A program made the translations under genes and the position numbers. This document shows positions 24,251 to 32,017 of a DNA stretch of 64,000 bases, one piece after another. Position 1 is the stretch's first letter. Every line of letters begins with the position of its first letter. This DNA comes from Haliea salexigens DSM 19537 (GTDB lineage: Bacteria > Pseudomonadota > Gammaproteobacteria > Pseudomonadales > Halieaceae), in NCBI RefSeq assembly GCF_000423125.1, contig NZ_AUHJ01000001.1:1-64000 (forward strand). The letters are read 5' to 3'. The notes beneath the pieces are model-generated. The model was not told where the DNA came from. It saw only the letters and a list, made by a program, of their open reading frames with translations, and made no database searches.

Positions 24251-24858
24251 CACTCTACCGCTTCATCGGCCTTGTGCTGCTGTTGATGATTCCCTTTTTC
24301 GGCCTGTGGTACGCGCTGGGCGCCCTGCCCTCGGCGCCGGCCCTGTGGTTGGCGCAAGTCGCCTTGCCCTGGGCGCTACCAGAGGTGGTGCAATCGGTGG
24401 TAATCGACCGGCACCAGTTGATGGTGTTCACGCTGTTCGGGGAAGCCGGGCAAAGCGTGGTGCCCCTTGACCAGGCGGAATATCAGCTGGCGTTTCCACT
24501 GAACACCCGCATCCTCTCCTATTCGATACCGTTCTACGCCGCACTCCACTTCGCCAGCCGCATCGAGGGCTCGCTGGAACGTTTCGCCCGCGGTTTACTG
24601 GTGCTGTGGTTGCTGATGTTCGTCGGCGTGATGGCAGTCACGCTGAAGAACCTCATGCTGGGTCTGGGTGGCGACCTGCTCTGGACGGCGTCCACAAACC
24701 CGCTGCCCTCCGCCAACGCCATCGCCCTGCTCTTCCAGTTCAGCACCCTCATCGTGCCTACGGTCGCGCCCATCATGCTGTGGGCCTGGTCGGTGCGGGA
24801 AAGCCCCCGCTGGCGCGCGATCCTGCTCGGCGAGGCTGCTGCGCGTCGACAGGGGTAG
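24247..24858 (+). CDS. Exosortase H-associated membrane protein
   Basis: The 203-residue protein has three or four helices (FIGLVLLLMIPFFGLWYALG at the start; GLLVLWLLMFVGVMAVTL; LLFQFSTLIVPTVAPIMLWAW). Between them lies a periplasmic-like domain with VVIDRHQLMVFTLFGEAGQSVVPLDQAEYQLAFP. A protein of this type always follows xrtH in known genomes, and here the start overlaps the xrtH stop. It probably supports the sorting reaction; its mechanism is unknown. Confidence 0.82.
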   Translation: MTLYRFIGLVLLLMIPFFGLWYALGALPSAPALWLAQVALPWALPEVVQSVVIDRHQLMVFTLFGEAGQSVVPLDQAEYQLAFPLNTRILSYSIPFYAALHFASRIEGSLERFARGLLVLWLLMFVGVMAVTLKNLMLGLGGDLLWTASTNPLPSANAIALLFQFSTLIVPTVAPIMLWAWSVRESPRWRAILLGEAAARRQG

Positions 24859-24888
24859 CGCAGCGCAGGCGCAAACGCTGCCACGTTG

Positions 24889-25902
24889 TTACGCCGCATC
24901 CCCCATCCGGCCACTGCTGACCTCGCGCATCAGTGCTTGATACTCCTCACCGCGGTCCTCCAGTACCGCCTGCAGTGCGCGCTCCATCAGCCAGCGTGCC
25001 TGACAGGTGTAAGCGTAGATACAGGCGTGCACCGCAGCGTCACTCCAGTTATCCACCGAACAGTTAGACGAATACTCCTCAAAGTGCGCCAGAGAGCGAA
25101 TAAGGTCGGCGATGTGTCGGGGGCATTCACAATCGAGCGTGCTTTTCAGCTGCCGCGCCGCGCTGAGCTGGAGATCGTTGAACTGCCGCGGCTTGGCGGT
25201 CATCAGCTCGCCGAGATTGGTGTCGCCCAGGCTGGTCGTCTTGTCGGCAACGCTGCGCGCAAGCTCGAACGCGAGATACGCCGGGTCGGGCGGGAATGTG
25301 GTCGCGGCGATGTTTTGCTGCTCGAGGGCCTGTAACCAGCGTTCGCTGGCAAACTGATACGTCACCAGCGCCTTCTCCACTTCCAGATTGCGGATAAGAT
25401 CCCCAAGCTGGCGCGTCTGGGCACCCGTGAGATTGGCGCACTCCACCACCAGGCTGTCGGCCTTGCCGATTTCTTCGCATTCCTTCGCGGTAATCTGGTT
25501 CAGCGGGAGCCGCACCAACAGTGCGTCGACGCCGGCGAGGCAGCCCTGATGCTCGTCGAGCCATTCACAGAGTTGGCCACCAACAAAAACAACCCGTGGT
25601 TTCGGGGCCGGCATTGTACCGCGTCCCCCTTTGCCCCGGCCCCGCAGCAACATCTCAAGTGTCTTGCGCTCGTTAGAGGCGATTTCGCCAATACGTGAGC
25701 CGCTGTTGACCAGCGCCGCTACCAACTGCAAATGCTCGAGATCTGCCTGAGTGTACTGGCGACGGCCGGTAGTCGTCTTGTGGCTGGCCCCCAGGCCATA
25801 ACGTCGCTCCCAAACACGGAGCGTGTCGGGCTTGAGCCCGGTAAGCCGGGCCACTGTACCAATGCCGTAGAGGGGCCGAGGTTCCATTACCGCTGCGTTC
25901 AT
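24889..25902 (-). CDS. MerR-type regulator with unusual C-terminal sensor region
   Basis: The 337 residues begin with a MerR HTH (YGIGTVARLTGLKPDTLRVWERRYG, residues 11-35), including the WERRYG motif seen in CarH/LitR-like regulators. The rest (about 100-335) has a Rossmann-like stretch (PRVVFVGGQLCEWL, ADSLVVECANLTGAQ) and helical ends. It lacks the ExHxxG/DxHxxG cobalamin-binding motif that CarH and LitR use to sense light. It is divergent from a sigma factor with 175 bases between. A GAGG ribosome-binding site supports the ATG at 25902. A role in stress or light control is inferred from context. Confidence 0.8.
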   Translation of the reverse strand: MNAAVMEPRPLYGIGTVARLTGLKPDTLRVWERRYGLGASHKTTTGRRQYTQADLEHLQLVAALVNSGSRIGEIASNERKTLEMLLRGRGKGGRGTMPAPKPRVVFVGGQLCEWLDEHQGCLAGVDALLVRLPLNQITAKECEEIGKADSLVVECANLTGAQTRQLGDLIRNLEVEKALVTYQFASERWLQALEQQNIAATTFPPDPAYLAFELARSVADKTTSLGDTNLGELMTAKPRQFNDLQLSAARQLKSTLDCECPRHIADLIRSLAHFEEYSSNCSVDNWSDAAVHACIYAYTCQARWLMERALQAVLEDRGEEYQALMREVSSGRMGDAA

Positions 25903-26077
25903 ATCACTTGCCTCAATTACGCTGTGTGCTTGTTGCGCTCACTACTTGTTACGCTGTACGTCGCACTCTGGATGCATTGTCGAGGTTATGTCTGCATGTT
26001 ATCTGGACAACTGTCCGGATTTCTTGTCCAACTAACGCGGTGCAGCGTATACAGCACAAACCGAGAGGAGTGACCAC
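25903..26077. promoter_or_regulatory. Divergent control region of merR-like and sigma factor genes
   Basis: GGACAACTGTCC (26005-26016), with GGACA and TGTCC arms, and TTGTCCAAC (26024-26032) lie 45-75 bases upstream of the sigma gene. The nonamer occurs again, inverted, in the other divergent control region of this module (GTTGGACAA, 28326-28334). They are good operator candidates for the MerR-like protein or recognition sites for the sigma factor. Confidence 0.5.
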
Positions 26078-27379
26078 GTGGATAACTGGAAGACCGAAAC
26101 CGACGATCGCGAGCTTGAGCGGCTGTTCGCAGAGGCCCGCCGCTATCCGCTCTTGAGCGCTGAACAGGAGCGCGATATCGACGCCAGCAAGTGGCGCGCC
26201 GTGGACGATCTGGGCAGCCTGTTTATCCACAGTGCAGGCGGCCGCCATTTCCTCCGGGACTTGCTGGCCCGTATCCAGCATGAACCGCCGGAGGTCGCCA
26301 ATTTCGCCAACCGCGACCATCACTTCCTGCTGCGTCGCGAGCTGGTCAGTTACTTAAGCGGTGGGGACCAGGCTGGTGCCGTAGTGCTGCTGGCTGGTGC
26401 CCTGTCGGCCGGAGACCTTGAAACCGCCCATGAGACCATCCGTGAGATGGCGCTGCCGGCGAGCCTCGCCGTCGGCATGGCTGGTGCCCTGGCCAGGGCG
26501 AACGAGCAATCCGTGAAGTGCCGCGTCGCCGATGCATTGCACGCGTGGCAGACCACCACGGAGGGTCGCAAGCCGGCGACCAAGCGCTACCGGCTGGAAT
26601 CCACGCAGCTGAAAGCACTGACGCTGGCACTGTCGCGCTTCAATCAGGCGCGCGACACGCTCACCCTGCACAACCTGCGCCTGGTGTACTCCATCGCCGG
26701 CAAGGCACGCGGTAAAGGCGCCCCCTACCGCGACCTGATTCAGGAGGGCACACTGGGTTTGATCAGGGCCGCGGAGAAGTTTGAGGCAGCCAAGGGCTAC
26801 CGTTTCAGCACCTACTGCTATAACTGGATTTCCCAGGCAGTACGTCGTTACATAAGTGACTCGGCCGCGCTGATCCGCTACCCGACCCACGTGCGTGAGC
26901 AAGTGGGCAAACTCTATCGGGAGCGCAACGCACTCTGGAGCAGCAGCGGCGAGGAGCCCAGTGAGGAAGCGCTGGCCTCGGCGGCTGGTATCGCTGCCGA
27001 CAAGGCGCGCGAGTTGCGCCAGCTCCGCAACATGGCCATCTCACTGGACCAGCCGCAGTTCGACGACGACGACGAATCGCTGCTTGACAGTATGCCCGGT
27101 GGCCCCTTTGAGGATATTGATGCGCGCGCTGAAACGGCCTCCCTGCAGCGCTGCCTGCTGCAGGAGATCGAGCACCTCGATCCGGCGGAAAAACAGGTGG
27201 TTATCGCCCGCTGGGGTTTACACGACGGGCCGCCGCTAACGCGGGCGGAAGTCGCCGACAAGCTGCGTGTGAGCCGCGAGTGGGTGCGTCAACTGGAAAA
27301 ATCCGCACTGGACAAGCTCAGCCGCAACAGCGTGGTGCGCAAGGCCGCCAGCGATCACGGCAACTTGTCGCCGGCGTGA
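26078..27379 (+). CDS. Sigma-70 family RNA polymerase sigma factor (group 2-like)
   Basis: The 433-residue protein has region 2 with NLRLVYSIAGKARGKGAPYRDLIQEGTLGLIRAAEKFE and FSTYCYNWISQAVRRYI, and region 4 with LTRAEVADKLRVSREWVRQLEKSALDKL. This makes it an RpoD/RpoS-type factor, not an ECF factor. The first 190 residues are unlike RpoD or RpoS and include a helical insertion, so the factor is of an unusual subgroup. The GTG start has GAGGAG seven bases upstream. The 3' end overlaps the convergent epimerase gene by 25 bases. Confidence 0.85.
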   Translation: MDNWKTETDDRELERLFAEARRYPLLSAEQERDIDASKWRAVDDLGSLFIHSAGGRHFLRDLLARIQHEPPEVANFANRDHHFLLRRELVSYLSGGDQAGAVVLLAGALSAGDLETAHETIREMALPASLAVGMAGALARANEQSVKCRVADALHAWQTTTEGRKPATKRYRLESTQLKALTLALSRFNQARDTLTLHNLRLVYSIAGKARGKGAPYRDLIQEGTLGLIRAAEKFEAAKGYRFSTYCYNWISQAVRRYISDSAALIRYPTHVREQVGKLYRERNALWSSSGEEPSEEALASAAGIAADKARELRQLRNMAISLDQPQFDDDDESLLDSMPGGPFEDIDARAETASLQRCLLQEIEHLDPAEKQVVIARWGLHDGPPLTRAEVADKLRVSREWVRQLEKSALDKLSRNSVVRKAASDHGNLSPA

Positions 27380-28266
27380 GGTTCCAGGATGGCGTCGAGT
27401 GCACTGCCTATGTCGGCGTGCTGCCAGAGGAAACCGGCGTCCTCCAGCCGCTGGGGTACCACCCGCTGACCGGTGAGCAACAGCTCGTCAGCCATTTCCC
27501 CGAGCAGCAGACGCATGACTGGCGCGGGCACAGGCATACCGGGCAACGTGGTGAAGTGCGCGCGCATGGCACGGCAGAATTCTCGCTGGGTGACGGGTTG
27601 CGGCGCTGTGACATTTACCGCGCCGGAAAACTCCTCGTGCTGCAGCAGGTGATCGAAAGCGGCGACAACGTCCGCGCGATGCACCCAACTCAGGTATTGC
27701 CTGCCACTTCCCGGCCAGCTTGCAATGCCGAGCCGGAACGGCTGCGCCATTTGCGTGAACGCGCCACCGCTGGCATCCAGAACGACCCCCAGGCGCAGCA
27801 GACACACCCGAACGCCGGCGGCAACCGCAGCCAGCGCCTGTTCCTCCCAGGCGCGGCACAGCTCGCTGGCGAAACCGCTCCCCGGCGCGGACTCCTCATC
27901 AACAGTCTCATTGCCACGCGGGCCGTAAAAACCGATAGCCGAGGCGTTCAGCAGCACCTGCGGCGGTTCCGCCAGGCTACACATCCAGTCCGTCAGTGTC
28001 CGCGTGCCCGCCACCCGGGATTCGAGCATTTCTTGCTTGTAGGCGGCGTTCCAGCGTTTGCCGGCGAGGGAGGCTCCGGCGAGGTTCACCACAGCCTGCG
28101 GCCCCGGTGTGGACGACACGGCGCCCAGCGTTGTCACGTAGCGGCAGTGCTCCCTGTCGGCGTGTGCCGTGCGACTGAGCACCGTGACGTCGTGACCCGC
28201 CGCCAGCCAGTGCTGCAGGAGTGCCTCGCCCACAAATCCGGTACCGCCCGTCATCAGAATATGCAT
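27355..28266 (-). CDS. TIGR01777/YfcH family NAD(P)-dependent epimerase
   Basis: The start is ATG 28266 (MHILMTGGTGFVGEALLQHW) with GAGGGGAGAG upstream. The 303 residues include the Rossmann motif TGGTGFVG, the middle segment ASAIGFYGPRGNETVDEES and the family segment GKRWNAAYKQEMLESRVAGTRTL. These atypical SDR proteins have no established substrate. The ORF runs convergent to the sigma gene and divergent from the sirtuin gene. In many proteobacteria this family is found beside photolyase genes, as here. Confidence 0.87.
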   Translation of the reverse strand: MHILMTGGTGFVGEALLQHWLAAGHDVTVLSRTAHADREHCRYVTTLGAVSSTPGPQAVVNLAGASLAGKRWNAAYKQEMLESRVAGTRTLTDWMCSLAEPPQVLLNASAIGFYGPRGNETVDEESAPGSGFASELCRAWEEQALAAVAAGVRVCLLRLGVVLDASGGAFTQMAQPFRLGIASWPGSGRQYLSWVHRADVVAAFDHLLQHEEFSGAVNVTAPQPVTQREFCRAMRAHFTTLPGMPVPAPVMRLLLGEMADELLLTGQRVVPQRLEDAGFLWQHADIGSALDAILEPHAGDKLP

Positions 28267-28297
28267 AATCGACGCTCTCCCCTCGTGATACATCAGA

Positions 28298-28337
28298 ACA
28301 TTGTCGACTGGACCGTCAGTACCCCGTTGGACAATGT
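28298..28337. promoter_or_regulatory. Inverted repeat between divergent epimerase and sirtuin genes
   Basis: ACATTGTC (28298-28305) and GACAATGT (28330-28337) form a perfect 8-base inverted repeat 24 bases apart. The right arm overlaps GTTGGACAA (28326-28334), the complement of TTGTCCAAC found upstream of the sigma gene. The space between the two starts is only 92 bases, so a factor bound here could control both transcripts. Confidence 0.5.
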
Positions 28338-28358
28338 GAATACACAGCTGTGACTGGC

Positions 28359-29213
28359 ATGATGAGCAATACTGAGCAGGAACTGCAACAGTTGCAGGAG
28401 TTTCTTGCCCGCCACCCGAAAGTGGTGGCACTGACTGGCGCGGGCATCAGTGCCAGCTCCGGCATCGCTACCTACCGCGACGCAGCTGGGCGCTGGCTCT
28501 ACAGCACGCCCATCCAGCACCGTGAATTCCTGCAGAGCGCCGCGGTCCGTCAGCGCTACTGGACGCGTAGCTGGTTTGGCTGGCCCGCCGTACGAGACGC
28601 GCGCTGCAACGTGGCACACCGGGCGCTGGCCACGCTTGAGCAGCAGGGCGTGGTAAGCCTGGTGATCACGCAGAATGTCGATCGCCTGCATCAACGGGCC
28701 GGCAGCAGTGCCGTGGTCGACCTGCACGGACGCCTGGACCGTGTGCGGTGTCTGGGCTGTGCGGCGTTCATCGACCGCGAAGTGATGCAACAACGCCTCG
28801 CCCGCGCCAACCCACAGCTGGCAACACGTCCGCAGGCCAGCGCGCAGCGGCCCGACGGCGACATGGCGCTCCCGGATACCCTTGCCATAGACACGCAAGT
28901 ACCGCCCTGCGAAGTGTGCGGTGATGTTCTCATGCCCGATGTGGTGTTTTTTGGCGGCAATGTGCCCGCGGAACGCGTGCTGCGGGCCAATGAGGCACTG
29001 GCTGCGGCGGATGCGCTGCTGGTCATCGGCTCGTCCCTGCAGGTGTACTCGGGCTTTCGCTTCTGTCGCAGAGCGCGGGAGCAGAACAAAGCGCTGCTGA
29101 TCATCAATCCCGGGCTGACCCGGGCGGACGCACTCGCTACACTCAAACTTTCGACGCCGTGTGAAACCTTACTGGACGCTGCAATTACCGGCACATTCAC
29201 CGCCAACACATGA
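28359..29213 (+). CDS. cobB: NAD-dependent protein deacylase (sirtuin)
   Basis: Sirtuins remove acyl groups from lysines using NAD. The protein shows LTGAGISASSGIATYRD, ITQNVDRLHQRAGSSAVVDLHGRLDRVRC (with the catalytic His in the LHG) and the zinc site CLGC ... CEVCG. GSSLQVYSGF closes the NAD pocket. It is 284 residues, and the insertion between the two CxxC pairs is longer than in E. coli CobB. ATG 28359, ATG 28362 and GTG 28350 are all possible starts. It lies just upstream of the photolyase gene in the same orientation. Confidence 0.88.
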   Translation: MMSNTEQELQQLQEFLARHPKVVALTGAGISASSGIATYRDAAGRWLYSTPIQHREFLQSAAVRQRYWTRSWFGWPAVRDARCNVAHRALATLEQQGVVSLVITQNVDRLHQRAGSSAVVDLHGRLDRVRCLGCAAFIDREVMQQRLARANPQLATRPQASAQRPDGDMALPDTLAIDTQVPPCEVCGDVLMPDVVFFGGNVPAERVLRANEALAAADALLVIGSSLQVYSGFRFCRRAREQNKALLIINPGLTRADALATLKLSTPCETLLDAAITGTFTANT

Positions 29214-29265
29214 TCCTGCAGCCCCGCCTGCAGGCCGTGCTGAACAGACACCTGGATCCGACGAC

Positions 29266-30702
29266 ATGACCACCACAGTTTTTCTTTTTCGCAACGACCT
29301 GCGCCTCACCGACCTGCCGGGACTGGCGGCGGCAAGCCGCGCCGGAGACGTGCTGCCGCTCTACATTCTCGATGATGCCGCTGCCGGTGATCGCGCCCTG
29401 GGCGGGGCCAGTCGCTGGTGGCTTCACCACAGCTTGCAGGCACTCGGCGAGGAAATAGCACAGGCCGGCGGCCAGTTGAACCTGCTGCGCGGTGATAGCG
29501 CGGCCTGCCTGCGGGAATTGCTCGCCAGCCGCGATATCACCGCCGTGCACTGCAGCCGCGCCTACAGCCCTTGGGAAGTCGCTCTGGAGGCGCAGCTGCG
29601 CGAGGCCTGCAATGCGCTGGGCGTTACCTTCAAACGCTACCCGGGCACATTGCTGCACGAGCCCGAGCATATCGAGAATCAGTCCGGCGCACCGTTCAAG
29701 GTATTTACCCCCTTCTGGCGTCATTGCTGCCGTGCCGAAGCGCCGGCGCAGCCCGTGCCGCTGCCCTCCGAAACAACCTGGGCAGAGCCGCTGGCGCAGG
29801 GTGCGCCCCTGCGAGAACTCGAACTGCTGCCGACAAATCCCAACTGGGCCGCACACTGGTCGACCCTGTGGACACCCGGCTCGGAGGGCGCCCGCAAGAC
29901 GTTAGAGCGCTTCCTGCAAGACCGTGTGCAGCACTACGCCAGCGGCCGCGACCATCCGGCCGAGGAGGCGACATCGCGCCTGTCACCGCACCTGCGTTTT
30001 GGTGACATATCGCCACGCCAGGTGTGGCACACCGCGCGCGCCACTTTGCAGCAGCAGCCGGCACTGGAAGAACAGATCAACAAATTCCTCGCCGAACTGG
30101 GCTGGCGTGAGTTCTCCTACCACCTGCTGTTTCACTTTCCAAGCATCGAACACGCACCCTTCAAGTCGCAGTTCGAGAACTTTCCCTGGCTCGGCAACGA
30201 AACCCTGCTACGCGCCTGGCAACAGGGGCAAACCGGTTACCCGGTGGTGGATGCCGGGATGCGCGAGCTCTGGCACACTGGGTACATGCACAACCGCATA
30301 CGCATGGTTACGGCATCGTTTTTGACCAAGCACCTGCTTACGCACTGGCGTACCGGCGAGCGCTGGTTCTGGGACACCCTGGTCGACGCCGACCCCGCAA
30401 GCAATACCGCCAGCTGGCAGTGGGCGGCGGGCAGCGGCGCTGACGCCGCACCGTACTTCCGCATTTTCAATCCAGTAACCCAAGGCCAGAAATTCGACGC
30501 GGACGGCGTTTACGTGCGCCGTTGGGTGCCGGAGCTCGCCGCCCTGCCCGACCGCTATCTGCACCGGCCCTGGGAGGCTCCAGCGGCCGTGCTGGAGGAA
30601 GCCGGCCTGTCCCTCGGCAGCGACTACCCGCAACCCATTGTCGATCACCGTGAAGCGCGTGAGGCGGCGCTTGCGGCCTACCAGGAGATACGCAAGGGCT
30701 AA
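29266..30702 (+). CDS. phr: Deoxyribodipyrimidine photolyase/cryptochrome family protein
   Basis: Starting at MTTTVFLFRNDLRLTDLPGL, the 478-residue protein has the antenna domain and then the FAD-binding helical domain. Motifs include HLRFGDISPRQVW, GYPVVDAGMRELWHTGYMHNRIRM and the tract WFWDTLVDADPASNTASWQW, which holds Asn/Asp and Trp residues of the flavin site and the electron chain. It repairs cyclobutane dimers using blue light, by family. The name of the subclass cannot be fixed from sequence alone. It starts 52 bases after the sirtuin stop and may share its transcript. Confidence 0.9.
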   Translation: MTTTVFLFRNDLRLTDLPGLAAASRAGDVLPLYILDDAAAGDRALGGASRWWLHHSLQALGEEIAQAGGQLNLLRGDSAACLRELLASRDITAVHCSRAYSPWEVALEAQLREACNALGVTFKRYPGTLLHEPEHIENQSGAPFKVFTPFWRHCCRAEAPAQPVPLPSETTWAEPLAQGAPLRELELLPTNPNWAAHWSTLWTPGSEGARKTLERFLQDRVQHYASGRDHPAEEATSRLSPHLRFGDISPRQVWHTARATLQQQPALEEQINKFLAELGWREFSYHLLFHFPSIEHAPFKSQFENFPWLGNETLLRAWQQGQTGYPVVDAGMRELWHTGYMHNRIRMVTASFLTKHLLTHWRTGERWFWDTLVDADPASNTASWQWAAGSGADAAPYFRIFNPVTQGQKFDADGVYVRRWVPELAALPDRYLHRPWEAPAAVLEEAGLSLGSDYPQPIVDHREAREAALAAYQEIRKG

Positions 30703-30826
30703 GCGCGCCACCATCAACAGGCGACTGCCTGTGGCATGCACACGGCGCTGGAAATCCGCGCAAAGAGCGTCAATACTGTGTGCTGATAAAGCGATAGATC
30801 ACCCTTCCACACGGAGCAAGATCACC

Positions 30827-31666
30827 ATGGCACTGAACCAGAAAAACCTGTACACGGCATTGCTTCTCACGCTGGGCCTGCATGCAGCACCCGGCCACGC
30901 GGACACCGCAGAGGTTATTGATGCTGAAGGCAACCGCATGTCTTTCGAATACCAGGGAAACCAGCTGCGGGTAAATGTAGCGCAGGAACAGGGCAGCTAT
31001 ATGCTGGCCAACGAGCAGAGCCTGTATGTCGTTACCAACAACGATGGCCAGATCATGGTGATTGATGTACAGCAGGCCATGTCCATGTTTGGTGGCATGG
31101 CACAAGCCGCGGTGCCGGACCTGGCAGACGTTCGCGTCGACAAGCTGGAGGCAACCGGTCGCAAGGAGACGGTAGCCGGCATCGAAGGTGAGGTGTATAC
31201 CCTCAACTTCGTCGACCACAATGGCCAGGCACAGCAGGCAGAACTGGTGCTCTCGCCCGACCCAAGGGCCGTCGGCTTCCGCGATGCCATGCATCGCATG
31301 GCTTCACGAGTCGGTGATATGGTGGATCAGAAAGACGCCGCGAACCTGTTGCAAACCCGCCTGAACGACAAGGAGCTCGGTGTATTGCGCTACGGACAGG
31401 ATATGCGGGTGGCCAGCATCACGACCGACAGCATTGATCCCGCGCGCTTCACGCTGCCGGCAGAGCCCACGGACCTCTCCGCGCTCGGCGGCCTGTTCGG
31501 TGGCGGTAATGGCTCCGAGGAAGGTGGTATGGGCGGCATCATGTCCGGCATTTTCGGCGGCAACGCCGGGGAGGCACCGAGTGAAGAAGGTGCACCCGCA
31601 GAAGACAGCCTGGAGAACGCCACCAAGGAAATCGGCAAGGCATTCGGCAAGCTGTTCGGTAACTGA
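30827..31666 (+). CDS. Secreted protein of unknown function with Gly-rich tail
   Basis: The 279-residue protein has a signal peptide (LYTALLLTLGLHAAPGHAD, cleavage near residue 25). The mature part is beta-rich (VIDAEGNRMSFEYQGNQLRVNVAQEQGSYML) with a Met-rich stretch (IDVQQAMSMFGGMAQ). From about residue 220 it turns into a Gly- and Glu-rich, low-complexity tail (LFGGGNGSEEGGMGGIMSGIFGGN). The ATG has GGAG upstream. No catalytic motif is visible. It stands alone between phr and infA. Confidence 0.68.
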   Translation: MALNQKNLYTALLLTLGLHAAPGHADTAEVIDAEGNRMSFEYQGNQLRVNVAQEQGSYMLANEQSLYVVTNNDGQIMVIDVQQAMSMFGGMAQAAVPDLADVRVDKLEATGRKETVAGIEGEVYTLNFVDHNGQAQQAELVLSPDPRAVGFRDAMHRMASRVGDMVDQKDAANLLQTRLNDKELGVLRYGQDMRVASITTDSIDPARFTLPAEPTDLSALGGLFGGGNGSEEGGMGGIMSGIFGGNAGEAPSEEGAPAEDSLENATKEIGKAFGKLFGN

Positions 31667-31752
31667 GCGGCAGTTTTGCCGCATATTGAACTGGTACATG
31701 CGGCGGCTTTAGTGCAGAATGCGCCCCTGATTTTACGAGGGACTGCCGCCGC

Positions 31753-31971
31753 ATGGCAAAAGAAGACCAGATCGAGATGGAAGGTGAGGTTATCGATACC
31801 TTGCCCAACACAACGTTTCGCGTACAACTCGAAAACGGCCACGTTGTAACTGCCCACATCTCAGGCAAAATGCGCAAGAACTACATTCGCATCCTCACCG
31901 GCGATAAAGTTCGCGTGGAACTCACTCCCTACGACCTCACCAAAGGCCGTATTACCTACCGCGAGCGTTGA
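31753..31971 (+). CDS. infA: Translation initiation factor IF-1
   Basis: The 72-residue OB-fold protein has the full conserved sequence [19 protein letters not shown], the [14 protein letters not shown] core and a closing RITYRER. IF-1 sits in the ribosomal A site during initiation. It is convergent with clpA, as in many gammaproteobacteria. Confidence 0.98.
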   Translation: MAKEDQIEMEGEVIDTLPNTTFRVQLENGHVVTAHISGKMRKNYIRILTGDKVRVELTPYDLTKGRITYRER

Positions 31972-32017
31972 TACCGCGGCCGAAGCCGCGGCATCATCAG
32001 AGCGCGACCTCCGCGCC

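Noticed and set aside
26078-27379. ECF sigma factor such as LitS
   Set aside because: The protein is 433 residues with region 3 and 4 features of the sigma-70 main family, far larger than an ECF factor.
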